Source of the DNA: Psychrobacillus mangrovi
GTDB lineage: Bacteria > Bacillota > Bacilli > Bacillales_A > Planococcaceae
DNA: 64,000 bases
NCBI RefSeq assembly: GCF_037104765.1
Contig: NZ_JBAWSY010000001.1
Location: 124,001-188,000, forward strand
Reading direction: 5' to 3'
Part shown: piece by piece, positions 52,241 through 61,244 of the stretch
How the letters are laid out: the number at the start of each line of letters is the position of its first letter
How positions within the stretch are numbered: position 1 is the stretch's first letter
Program-made: the position numbers and the translations under genes
Notes under the pieces: model-generated
Seen by the model: only the letters and a program-made list of their open reading frames with translations
What the model was told of the DNA's origin: nothing
Database searches by the model: none

Positions 52241-55045
52241 TTAGTTGCTTTTTAAAGCTTCTTCAATTATACGTGATTGTTCTATTTTGTAAGTATCAAT
52301 ATCACCTTCTGCTGGGCTTGAACGATGAACGCGCCCAACATATGAAATATCTTTTCCTTTAGCTAGATCTAGTAAATATGGCAGTGCAAAATTCCATGAA
52401 CCCATATTTTCTGTTTCTTCTTGTGCCCATACTAGTTGTTTAACGTTAGGATAACGTTCAATAATTGCTTGAATTTTTTCAGCTGGGAATGGATAAATTT
52501 GTTCAATACGAACAATGTGCAGATAATCATATCCTTTTCCATCTTTTACTTTATCAGCTAAATCAATTGCCAATTTACCACTAGCGAATACGATTTTCTC
52601 AACTTTTTTCGTATTTTTACCAAGACCAGGTTGTTCAATAACTGTTTCAAATTTACCAGTTGTTAACTCTGCTACGTCTGCACCTACTAAAGGATGACGT
52701 AAAAGTGATTTCGGAGAAACAATAATCAATGGACGAATTGCTTCTTCTTTTAACATTTTAGCTTGTCTACGTAAAATATGGAAATAATTTGCCGCACTTG
52801 AAAGATTGGCTACTGTCCAGTTATTTTCTGCTGCAAGCTGCAAGTAACGTTCTAGACGAGCACTAGAATGTTCAGAACCTTGACCTTCAGAACCATGAGG
52901 TAGTAACATTACTAAACCTGATTTTAATCCCCATTTAGAGCGAGCTGAACTAATGAAGTTATCAAACATAACTTGCGCCATATTTGCAAAATCACCGTAT
53001 TGCGCTTCCCAAATAGATAACGAGTTATTATCTTCAAGATTATATCCAAATTCATAACCGAGTATTGCAGCCTCCGTTAAGGGACTATTATGAACAACAA
53101 AAGATGCTTTTGAATCACTAATACTGTGAATTGGTGTTAGTTCAGCACCTGTTTTTTCATCATGAAGAACTAAATGTCTATGAGAGAAAGTCCCACGTTG
53201 TGCGTCTTGTCCAGTTAAACGAATAGAATTTCCTTCTTGTAAAATAGTAGCGAATGCTAAAGTTTCTGCATGTCCCCAGTCTACTTTACCTTTTCCTTTA
53301 AATGGTTCTTCACGACGTTTTAATATTTTCTCTAATTTTTTAAATGCAGTAAATTCTTTTGGCCAAGTTAGTAGCTCTTCATTAATTTTAGCCAATTGAC
53401 TTTCTGGTACGCCAGTTTGCAGTTCAGGCATGCCGTTTAATACAGCTTCCGGTATAACAATTTCATGTGCTGTTGATTGAGGAAGTTCTTTGACACGGTC
53501 ATATGCATTTTGCATACCACCAAAAACATCTTCGTCTAATGATTTTACATCAGTATCTTGTATTAATTTTTCATCTACTAATTGTTTACCATAAATTTCA
53601 CGAACTGTTGGATGCTTGTGAATGATATGATACATAGTTGGATTGGTTACTAATGGTTCATCCATTTCGTTGTGGCCATAACGGCGGTATCCTAGCAAAT
53701 CTATAACGATATCTTTACCAAATTGTTTACGGTAATCATAAGCAAATTTAGCAACAGCTAAAACTGCTTCCGGATCATCGGCATTCACGTGTATAACTGG
53801 AACTTCGTAACCTTTAGCTGGATCTGAAGAATAGTTAGTAGAACGAGAATCATATTGTTCCGTTGTAAATCCAATCATGTTATTTGCAATAATATGAATA
53901 GATCCACCCGTTTGGAATCCACGTACTCGACTATAATTTAATACTTCCGTTACAATACCTTGTCCAGGAAAAGCTGCATCCCCATGAATTAAGATAGCGT
54001 ATGCTGCATTTTTATCTTGTACTGGATGTCCTGAAGAGTTTGTAGTCTCTTGAGCAGCACGAGTCTGTCCAGTAACAATTGGGCTTACTACTTCTAGATG
54101 GGAAGGATTATAAGCTAACTTAACAGTTAGTCCAGATTTTGAATGATAAGAAGCTCCTTTATGGTACTTAACATCACCATACCATCCTTCAGAAAGTTCT
54201 AATGAACCATCCTTTGGTAAGAATGAGTCGCTTGGCACATGTGCAAATTCAGCGAACATCATTTCATAAGGCTTGTTTAAAACGTGGGTTAACACATTTA
54301 AACGTCCACGGTGAGCCATTCCGATATTTACTTGTTTCGTATTTGTAATGTCTGATTGGCGTATTAATTCATCAATCAAAACAACTAATGTATCTAGACC
54401 TTCAATAGAGAAGCGTTTTGCTCCAACAAAAGTACGATGGATAAATTTTTCAAAACCTTCAATTTGCGTTAAACGTTTTAGTAATTGTTTTTTATCATCT
54501 GCTGATAGGTTCCCTTTTATGGCACCCTTTTCAATTCTATCTTGTAACCATTTACGTTCGTCAGAATTAACAATATGAGCAAATTCAAACGCAATATTAT
54601 TCGTATATACTGATTTTAAGTGCTCAATAGCTTGTAAACCATTTTTAACGTTTTCTGGTGGATTAGCAATAAGTAATTCTACTGGTATTTCAATCAAATC
54701 TTGTTCCGATAGGTTGTACGTTTTTATATCAATTTTGGATTCGTTTTTAGGACCATCATTTAGTGGGTAAACATTAGCTGCTAAGTGTCCATGTGAACGA
54801 ATTGCATCTGCAAGCTGAATAGCACGAATAATTTTATCAAAATTATTCGGAGAAACTGCAAGATTTGAAGCCTGAACATTTGATTCTGAGGATGAAGCAA
54901 AAGTAGGAGCTCCGTATTGTTTAAATAGATTCACTAATTCACTATCTACTTCTTCTGGAGATTGTAGATATAAATCGTACTGCTCCATTACATAACCAAG
55001 GTTAGGACCTGAAAAAGCTGACCAAGGTGATTGATTGTTCGACAT
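52241..55045 (-). CDS. odhA: 2-oxoglutarate dehydrogenase E1 component
   Basis: 934 residues, the Bacillus OdhA length. The N-terminal SPWSAFSGPNLGYVMEQYDL, thiamine-diphosphate region MAHRGRLNVLTHVLNKPYE and the GDAAFPGQGIVTEVLNYS motif, YRRYGHNEMDEP, and the C-terminal LLPHGSEGQGSEHSSARLERYLQ are all intact. It decarboxylates 2-oxoglutarate in the TCA cycle. TTGGAGG precedes the ATG. The 272 bases upstream are AT-rich and presumably hold the promoter; I could not fix its boxes. Confidence 0.97.
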   Translation of the reverse strand: MSNNQSPWSAFSGPNLGYVMEQYDLYLQSPEEVDSELVNLFKQYGAPTFASSSESNVQASNLAVSPNNFDKIIRAIQLADAIRSHGHLAANVYPLNDGPKNESKIDIKTYNLSEQDLIEIPVELLIANPPENVKNGLQAIEHLKSVYTNNIAFEFAHIVNSDERKWLQDRIEKGAIKGNLSADDKKQLLKRLTQIEGFEKFIHRTFVGAKRFSIEGLDTLVVLIDELIRQSDITNTKQVNIGMAHRGRLNVLTHVLNKPYEMMFAEFAHVPSDSFLPKDGSLELSEGWYGDVKYHKGASYHSKSGLTVKLAYNPSHLEVVSPIVTGQTRAAQETTNSSGHPVQDKNAAYAILIHGDAAFPGQGIVTEVLNYSRVRGFQTGGSIHIIANNMIGFTTEQYDSRSTNYSSDPAKGYEVPVIHVNADDPEAVLAVAKFAYDYRKQFGKDIVIDLLGYRRYGHNEMDEPLVTNPTMYHIIHKHPTVREIYGKQLVDEKLIQDTDVKSLDEDVFGGMQNAYDRVKELPQSTAHEIVIPEAVLNGMPELQTGVPESQLAKINEELLTWPKEFTAFKKLEKILKRREEPFKGKGKVDWGHAETLAFATILQEGNSIRLTGQDAQRGTFSHRHLVLHDEKTGAELTPIHSISDSKASFVVHNSPLTEAAILGYEFGYNLEDNNSLSIWEAQYGDFANMAQVMFDNFISSARSKWGLKSGLVMLLPHGSEGQGSEHSSARLERYLQLAAENNWTVANLSSAANYFHILRRQAKMLKEEAIRPLIIVSPKSLLRHPLVGADVAELTTGKFETVIEQPGLGKNTKKVEKIVFASGKLAIDLADKVKDGKGYDYLHIVRIEQIYPFPAEKIQAIIERYPNVKQLVWAQEETENMGSWNFALPYLLDLAKGKDISYVGRVHRSSPAEGDIDTYKIEQSRIIEEALKSN

Positions 55046-55317
55046 TTAGAAAAACCTCCAACATTTTGTGCCTATTATGGCTGATGATAAAAATCATTAT
55101 AAATATATAATTACACATAAAAAATTAATATAAACTTATAAATACATACACAATTTGTGCACATTTACAGTTTACCATTCTTTCGCAATGACATAAAGAA
55201 CCTTTTGAAAGAACGATTTTTCCATTACCATCTTACTACTATCTGAAAAAATTACAATCCTTTTTCACAAATTAATTTGAATTTAAAATTAATTTTTTTC
55301 GTTCATTTTATTTTCGC

Positions 55318-56688
55318 TTATTTTATTGAAATATTAGGGAAAAATAGACGAAAAATTGTTCCTTTTCCAGTCGTACTTTCTACTTCAATCTTCCCTCCAT
55401 ATTCAAGCATTAACATTTTTACAATACTTAAGCCAAGCCCAGAACCACCCTTTGATTTTGTCCTAGCTTCATCTACAATGTAAAAACGGTCAAAGATTTT
55501 AGATATTTGTTGTTCAGGTATTCCTATTCCATTATCTTGAACTGTAAGAATTACATATATATCATCTTTGGATCCCTTGATAATTATGTTTGGATCATAT
55601 TCATTGTACTTAATTGAATTGTCTATTAAATTCCTCAATATTTGTAGTAAAGCAGTTTGTTCAATTGCAACTATAAAAGTCGAATCGACTTCTACTAGTA
55701 GAGTTGCAGCTGGATGTACAAGTTTATATTCATTCTGTAGATGGGACACAACTTCCAATATATTTGTGGTAGATGTTTCTTTTGCATTTTGTCTTCTTGC
55801 AAGCTTCAGCATTTCTTCCATCAGCTTCTTCATTTTTTGAATTTCTATTAGAGAAATTGATAAGGATTCTTCTAATACTTCTTCTTCTTCCTTTCCCCAA
55901 CGATTTAAAAGTGACAAATGACCTTCCAGCACTTGTATCGGAGTTCTAAGTTCATGCGACACATTATAAATAAATTCATCTTGTCGTTTAATCGTTTCAG
56001 AAACTTCATTCATTAGTTGTTTGTAGATAGATAAAAGTTCACCAATTTCATCCTTTGTTGAATAATTAAAACTTACTTCTTTTAAAAATTTATGCTGTTT
56101 CGCACGCTTCATTTCATTTCTTAATTCCTTAATAGGTTTTAATAAAATAGAAGATAAGGAATAACCAATAAGCGCAGATAAAAGAAGCGAAATAACAGCA
56201 AAAATCAGCATTGCGATTAATATATAGTTCATTAACTGAGAGAAATTCTCTAAGTTATGAGAAATTTCTACGTAACCTGAAAATGCTCCAAAGTCTAATG
56301 CCTGTATTTTATGAAAAACAATTTGATCATTTATCACTTCACGCTGAAAAGTATTAATATTGTTTGTGAATTCCGGGAATTCACTCGCATCATTAATACG
56401 TAATAGTTCTATACCGTCTTTGTTCATAATACGAATAGATTGTTTTTGGTTCACAATTTGATTTAACAAGGTTCGATTTCTACTAATGTCCTGAACAGTA
56501 ATAAAGGGACCTTTTGACTCAATAAATAGAACAACCTCATTTAATGTATTTTGTGCTATATTCTTTTCTGATATAAGCAACCAATTATAAAGTGAAAAAT
56601 ATAAAATGACACACATCGTAAGGAAACTCAAGAAGATAGAAATAGCTGAACTAAAAGTCCACTTTTTTTGAAGGGTCCAATTTTTCAT
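55318..56688 (-). CDS. Sensor histidine kinase (ArlS/YkoH-like)
   Basis: 456 residues. Transmembrane helix near 14-36, an extracellular domain (about 37-155), a second helix (about 156-180), HAMP linker, then H-box FIYNVSHELRTPIQVLEG, N-box LRNLIDNSIKYNE, G1 DNGIGIPEQQ and G2 GGSGLGLSIVK. The ligand is unknown. It overlaps the response regulator by four bases (ATGA). Confidence 0.93.
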   Translation of the reverse strand: MKNWTLQKKWTFSSAISIFLSFLTMCVILYFSLYNWLLISEKNIAQNTLNEVVLFIESKGPFITVQDISRNRTLLNQIVNQKQSIRIMNKDGIELLRINDASEFPEFTNNINTFQREVINDQIVFHKIQALDFGAFSGYVEISHNLENFSQLMNYILIAMLIFAVISLLLSALIGYSLSSILLKPIKELRNEMKRAKQHKFLKEVSFNYSTKDEIGELLSIYKQLMNEVSETIKRQDEFIYNVSHELRTPIQVLEGHLSLLNRWGKEEEEVLEESLSISLIEIQKMKKLMEEMLKLARRQNAKETSTTNILEVVSHLQNEYKLVHPAATLLVEVDSTFIVAIEQTALLQILRNLIDNSIKYNEYDPNIIIKGSKDDIYVILTVQDNGIGIPEQQISKIFDRFYIVDEARTKSKGGSGLGLSIVKMLMLEYGGKIEVESTTGKGTIFRLFFPNISIK

Positions 56689-57356
56689 TTTCGCATCACA
56701 TACCCTACCCCTCTGACTGTTTCAATTATATGAGAAACTTCAGGTAGTTTCTTTCTTAAATGCCTTATGTAAACATCAACTACGTTCGTTTCAACCTCTG
56801 TATCATACCCCCACACAGTTTCTAATATTGCATCTCTTGTCAATACCTTATTTTCATTCTCCATTAAATAAACTAACATATCATATTCGGTTTTAGTAAG
56901 TTCAATCTCTTTTTCTTGATAGAAAACCTGGTGTGCATTCTTATCAACAACCAACTTATCCATTACTAGCTTAGAGGTACTATCAATATAACTAACAATT
57001 CTTCTCAACACTGCTCGAATTCTTGCAAGTAGTTCTTCTATTGCAAAGGGTTTAACAACATAGTCGTCAGCACCAGCTTCCAACCCAGAAACACGATCGA
57101 TAATTGCATCACGTGCTGTTATAAGAATTATTGGTGTATTTTTTTGTTTTCTAACCCTTCTGCAAATTTCAAGTCCGTTTAAACTCGGTAGCATTAAATC
57201 TACCAACAATAAATCATATTGGTTTGAAATCGCAAGCTCCATCCCTTCCCTACCATCATGACAAACGGTCACTTGAAATCCCTCATGCTTAAGTTCCAAT
57301 TCAACAAATTTTGCTATATTTACTTCGTCTTCAATTAATAATAGATGAAATCCCAT
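56685..57356 (-). CDS. OmpR-family response regulator (ArlR/YkoG-like)
   Basis: 223 residues: receiver domain (phospho-acceptor aspartate in LLLVDLMLPSLNG, lysine in DYVVKPF) and winged-helix DNA-binding domain ending VDVYIRHLRKKLPEVSHIIETVRGVGYVM. AAGGTAGGG precedes the ATG. First gene of the two-component operon; only 32 bases separate it from the PAS-GGDEF gene upstream, which may read into it. Confidence 0.94.
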   Translation of the reverse strand: MGFHLLLIEDEVNIAKFVELELKHEGFQVTVCHDGREGMELAISNQYDLLLVDLMLPSLNGLEICRRVRKQKNTPIILITARDAIIDRVSGLEAGADDYVVKPFAIEELLARIRAVLRRIVSYIDSTSKLVMDKLVVDKNAHQVFYQEKEIELTKTEYDMLVYLMENENKVLTRDAILETVWGYDTEVETNVVDVYIRHLRKKLPEVSHIIETVRGVGYVMRK

Positions 57357-57388
57357 TTTTACCCTACCTTTAAAAATAGCCGCTCAAA

Positions 57389-59038
57389 TTAACATTGAAC
57401 GGCATTCGTATACAAAAAATTATTTTTACCTAGTTTTTTAGCAGCATATAATGCTTGATCTGCTTTATCTAATAATTCGTCCACACTTTTCCCATCATGC
57501 GGATAAATAGAAATACCAATGGATGATGTAGGGGTAAAAAGTTGCTCTCCTATCGACCATCCTATTTTCAATGTATTTTGAATAGAGTGTATCAATTGCA
57601 TAATTTTATCGCTGCCGCCGTCTATATAATCTTCCACACCATCAACTATTATAACGAATTCATCTCCACCAAGCCTATAACAAGTAAACTGGTAATTAAC
57701 ACTTTGTTGAAGCTTTTCAGCGAAACGAATTAGAAATTGATCCCCAACATCATGACCAAATTTATCATTTACTGATTTAAAATCGTCACCATCAATATAT
57801 ATTAAAGCTATATTATTTTCGCCACTAGCAGTTTCTAATGCAATAGGTAAATCATTGTGAAAAGATCTACGATTGGGGAGACCAGTTAAGCTATCATGAT
57901 AGGCCATAAACTTTAACTTATCCTCTAATTCTCTCTTTTCTGTAATTTCTCTTGAAACTACAACAAACCATTTCTCTTGCTCTTCATCCCTATTCCTTTT
58001 TACCTCAGTAATAGAAGTGTCCGCCCAGATTGTATTTCCATTCTTCTTTTTCATTAATAGTTCCGTTCGATAAATACTATTTTCGTCAATAGATGGTAAA
58101 TGACGTATCCCTTCTACTCTATCTTCTGATATTAAACTAAGATAATAAGTTCCTAGTAGCTCCTCTTTATCATATTGAAGAATAGTCTCATGACTAGGAG
58201 AAGAATAAAGTAAATATCCTTCTTCATCAGTAATAGCTATAAGGTCATTTGAATATTCTGTTATTAGAGTAAATGTTCGTTCAATATTTCGAAGTTCATC
58301 AATGATTCTTTTCTTATCGGTAATATTAAATTGGATTGTTAAATACTTTTCGATTTCACCGTGCTCATTCATAATAGGGATTACATTTGCATCCACCCAA
58401 TAAAAAGATCCTGACTTGGTACGATTGCGAATCTCTCCACGCCATATACTACCTTCTCTAACCGTGTCCCACATTTGTTTAAAAAATTTTTCATCATGAA
58501 AGTTCGAGTTTATCATTCGAAATGTTTTACCGACAATCTCGTCCTGTTTAAACTGACAAGTATCTTCAAAAACTTGATTGACCATTTCAATAATGCCATT
58601 TTGATTGGTCATTGCTACTAAGGCAGCTTCATTGATTCCTTTTTTATAGCTTTCCAAAATATAAGTAGAAGCCCGCATTTCCTTAGAACGTGCTACTTTT
58701 TTTGTAACAGCAAGAATATATTGAGCTTCTCCATCAAAAATAGGTATAGCTGTAGTTTCATTAACATGCGTTAAATTGGAAATTGAAAAATGATCTTGAT
58801 AAAAAATAGACTTCTTTTCGATGAAAGCTCGTTTATAATTGTTGATTATAGTCATATAGTGATATTCATCTAGACAATCTTCTAATTTCTTCCCAATAGG
58901 ATTAGTAGAAAAAACTTCTTCTGCTTTTTTGTTTATACATTCATATATAAAGGTATCGTCTAATTTCCGCATAAGAAAGACGTAGTCATCTGACAAATCA
59001 TATAGTAGTCTAAATTGGTTTGAAGTTATAAAGGCCAT
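57389..59038 (-). CDS. PAS-GGDEF diguanylate cyclase
   Basis: 549 residues, cytoplasmic. Three PAS-like domains: about 10-115 (YDLSDDYVFLMRK), 130-245 (IIEMVNQVFEDTCQFKQDEIVG, GSFYWVDANVIPI) and 255-375 (ITDEEGYLLYSSPSHETILQ). The GGDEF domain (about 380-545) has HDSLTGLPNRRSFHND and the active-site YRLGGDEFVII, so it should make c-di-GMP from GTP. The RxxD inhibitory site before GGDEF is missing. It starts at ATG after TAGGAGA. Confidence 0.92.
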   Translation of the reverse strand: MAFITSNQFRLLYDLSDDYVFLMRKLDDTFIYECINKKAEEVFSTNPIGKKLEDCLDEYHYMTIINNYKRAFIEKKSIFYQDHFSISNLTHVNETTAIPIFDGEAQYILAVTKKVARSKEMRASTYILESYKKGINEAALVAMTNQNGIIEMVNQVFEDTCQFKQDEIVGKTFRMINSNFHDEKFFKQMWDTVREGSIWRGEIRNRTKSGSFYWVDANVIPIMNEHGEIEKYLTIQFNITDKKRIIDELRNIERTFTLITEYSNDLIAITDEEGYLLYSSPSHETILQYDKEELLGTYYLSLISEDRVEGIRHLPSIDENSIYRTELLMKKKNGNTIWADTSITEVKRNRDEEQEKWFVVVSREITEKRELEDKLKFMAYHDSLTGLPNRRSFHNDLPIALETASGENNIALIYIDGDDFKSVNDKFGHDVGDQFLIRFAEKLQQSVNYQFTCYRLGGDEFVIIVDGVEDYIDGGSDKIMQLIHSIQNTLKIGWSIGEQLFTPTSSIGISIYPHDGKSVDELLDKADQALYAAKKLGKNNFLYTNAVQC

Positions 59039-59227
59039 TCGTAAAAAAATCTCCTATCAGCTATGTTTCTCATATCTTTTAATCATATGTATTTAGCGTA
59101 AAAGTTACAAGTATTTTGACTATTTTTCCGGAAACATTCTTCACAAAAAATTAACAAATTATTAGTTACATTTTTCTATGCAAAACGATAAAAAATTAGT
59201 ATATTATAAAAGCAAATAATTTTATAA

Positions 59228-59357
59228 GACAAAGTTCGCTTTGTCGAGGGAAGGCAAATGGTGCGCCACCAGTTTTGAGCTGGTCCTAGTAGGTTCGATT
59301 CCTACCCCGAAATTTTTTATGCAAGTTAAAATGAAAAATTTCAGGGGACCTAGGATG
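59228..59357 (+). ncRNA. tRNA-like structured leader RNA with alternative pairing, upstream of a GNAT gene
   Basis: In order: a perfect hairpin GACAAAG-TTCG-CTTTGTC (59228-59245); a D-arm-like GGC/GCC stem with GG in the loop (59253-59267); an anticodon-arm-like ACCAG/CTGGT stem with the seven-base loop TTTTGAG, reading UUG at the anticodon position (59268-59284); and a T-arm GTAGG-TTCGATT-CCTAC (59289-59305). The would-be acceptor pairs only GGG/CCC with broken outer pairs, and there is no CCA, so it is not a normal tRNA. CCCCGAAATTTTT (59305-59317) is complementary to AAAAATTTC-AGGGG (59335-59348, one bulge), which competes with closing the cloverleaf. A TTG-start GNAT gene follows. Confidence 0.5.
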
Positions 59358-59394
59358 ACTATGCTCATTTTGGTTCTTTAAGGGGGCACTTATT

Positions 59395-59940
59395 TTGATT
59401 AGAAAACGTGATTTACATGAATGCACAGCACTTTACGAACTCATGTCTGACCCAAGCGTGCTTGCTTATGTGCGGCAAAAAGCAAGTTCAGCAGATGAGT
59501 ACTGGTTCATGACAAAACAAATAATGGAAGACGAAGATAAAGGTCTAGCAATTTCTAGAACAATTTTCAGTGATTATGGTCAACCAATTGGAACTATAAA
59601 CTTATTTGATATTGAAGATGGAGCTGGATTTCTTGGGACCTGGATCGGGAAACCATTTCAAGGATTGGGATACAATAAAAAAGCGAAAGAACAGTTTTTA
59701 AAAGAAATGTTTTTTGAAACTGATATTCATACCATCTATTTGCGTATTCGAAAAAACAATGTAAAAAGTATTCGAGCTACTGAGAAACTTCCATATGCTC
59801 TGAAGGCCAATACAACCCATTCCAAAATTTATGAGGCAATTAATAAACAATCAGACATTTATGATCTTTACTATATTCCGAAGGATTTGTTCCATTTGGT
59901 AATGCTACAACAAAATACAGAAGAAGAACAAGCGATGTAA
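59395..59940 (+). CDS. GNAT family acetyltransferase
   Basis: 181 residues. The family core is seen in QPIGTINLFDIEDGAGFLGTWIG, followed by a CoA-loop region FQGLGYNKKAKEQFL (Q/RxxGxG type) and RIRKNNVKSIRATEKL. It fits the Acetyltransf_3/RimJ-like branch; the target is unknown. TTG start, eight bases after AGGGGG. It lies behind the tRNA-like leader and ends in a strong terminator, so it is a single-gene unit. Confidence 0.8.
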   Translation: MIRKRDLHECTALYELMSDPSVLAYVRQKASSADEYWFMTKQIMEDEDKGLAISRTIFSDYGQPIGTINLFDIEDGAGFLGTWIGKPFQGLGYNKKAKEQFLKEMFFETDIHTIYLRIRKNNVKSIRATEKLPYALKANTTHSKIYEAINKQSDIYDLYYIPKDLFHLVMLQQNTEEEQAM

Positions 59941-59969
59941 TAAAAGGAAGTCCGGACGGTTACTTCATA

Positions 59970-60016
59970 GAAAGAACTCCCGCCAAATAGCCATTGGCGG
60001 GAGTTCTTTCTTTTTG
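59970..60016. terminator. Bidirectional terminator between the GNAT gene and murG
   Basis: AAAGAACTCCCGCCA and its perfect complement enclose a nine-base loop; T-runs follow on the plus strand and A-runs precede it. Confidence 0.9.
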
Positions 60017-60122
60017 ATTTTGTCAAAACATTCTTGATGAAATCTTAATGGATAGACCACTAATCTATAGGTGTATTAGTTTAAGCATAATTTTAATATT
60101 AACCTTAATAATTTAGAGAGTC

Positions 60123-61199
60123 TTATTTTTTATGGGATAATAATATTTCAACAAATTGAGCTGGGGTTTTGGAAGGGTTAGCAGCTTTTTGTTTATCTAT
60201 GAATGTTTCCTTATTGTTAATCAGCTTAGTGATTGATTCTAAAAAAGTTTGTTGAGTCAAGTTTTCTTCTTCTAATACGAGTCCGAATCCACGATTCTCA
60301 AAATAGTTTGCATTAAGTATCTGATCTCCCCTACTCGCCTGAATCGATAACGGAATTAAAAGCATAGGTTTTTTTAATGCTAAAAACTCAAATATAGAAT
60401 TTGAACCTGCTCTAGTGATAACATAATCAGATATTTTTAATAAATGAGGTAGCTCATTTGTAACGTATTCAAACGCCATATAATTTGGTTTCCCTTTAAG
60501 TGAGGCATTTAAATTTCCTTTACCACAAAGATGTATAATCTGATATTTTTTTGTTAATTCATCTAAGTTGTCATAAATAGCTTCATTTATTTTAGCTGCT
60601 CCTTGGCTACCACCCATTATAATGATTGTCTCTTTGTTAGCCTTAAAACCAGTTAACTGCTCTGCGATCAATTCGTTTCCATTAAACAGATCTGGTCGTA
60701 TAATGGCCCCGATAGCCGATGCCTTCTCGGCCGGAAGGTATTTTAACGTTTCTTCAAAAGTAGTAAAAATATGTTTTGCGAAGGAACTAGCAATTTTGTT
60801 TGCAAGTCCAGGTGTTATATCCGATTCATGTATAACTACCGGTATATTAGCAAATTTTGCAGCAATTACGACTGGAACAGAGACAAATCCACCTTTAGAA
60901 AAAACGAGTGATGGTTTAACTTTTTTTATTATTCTTGTCGCTTGAATTGTCCCGTAAAGGACTTTGAAAGGATCGGAAAAATTTTTAATGGAAAAATATC
61001 TTCTAAGTTTACCATTTGAAATAGCTTGATATGGTACGGATGGAAAACTTTTAGTTATAATTGATTTCTCAATTCCATCTGAAGAACCTATATAATGTAG
61101 TTTATAGCCCTTTTCTATTAATTCAGGAATAATTGCTTCATTTAATGAAACATGCCCTGCAGTACCCCCACCTGTTAATACAATTGTGTTATTATTCAT
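60123..61199 (-). CDS. murG: UDP-GlcNAc:lipid I N-acetylglucosaminyltransferase, second type
   Basis: 358 residues of the GT-B fold. The glycine loop is GGGTAGHVSLNEAI instead of the GGTGGHV(Y/F)PA of the division-cluster MurG; IMGGSQGAAKINEAI, ITRAGSNSIFEFLALKKPMLLIPL are the donor-binding blocks. It resembles the second MurG group found in the B. cereus group and clostridia. It would complete lipid II synthesis or a related glycolipid step. TAGGAGA precedes the ATG. No mur neighbours, consistent with a second copy. Confidence 0.88.
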   Translation of the reverse strand: MNNNTIVLTGGGTAGHVSLNEAIIPELIEKGYKLHYIGSSDGIEKSIITKSFPSVPYQAISNGKLRRYFSIKNFSDPFKVLYGTIQATRIIKKVKPSLVFSKGGFVSVPVVIAAKFANIPVVIHESDITPGLANKIASSFAKHIFTTFEETLKYLPAEKASAIGAIIRPDLFNGNELIAEQLTGFKANKETIIIMGGSQGAAKINEAIYDNLDELTKKYQIIHLCGKGNLNASLKGKPNYMAFEYVTNELPHLLKISDYVITRAGSNSIFEFLALKKPMLLIPLSIQASRGDQILNANYFENRGFGLVLEEENLTQQTFLESITKLINNKETFIDKQKAANPSKTPAQFVEILLSHKK

Positions 61200-61244
61200 T
61201 CATAATCTCCTAACTATTTTATAACTTTAAAGGATGTATGCAAA

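Noticed and set aside
59228..59320. Calling this a normal tRNA-Gln(UUG)
   Set aside because: The acceptor stem does not pair beyond three bases, the D-stem has three pairs, and no CCA or good discriminator region follows.
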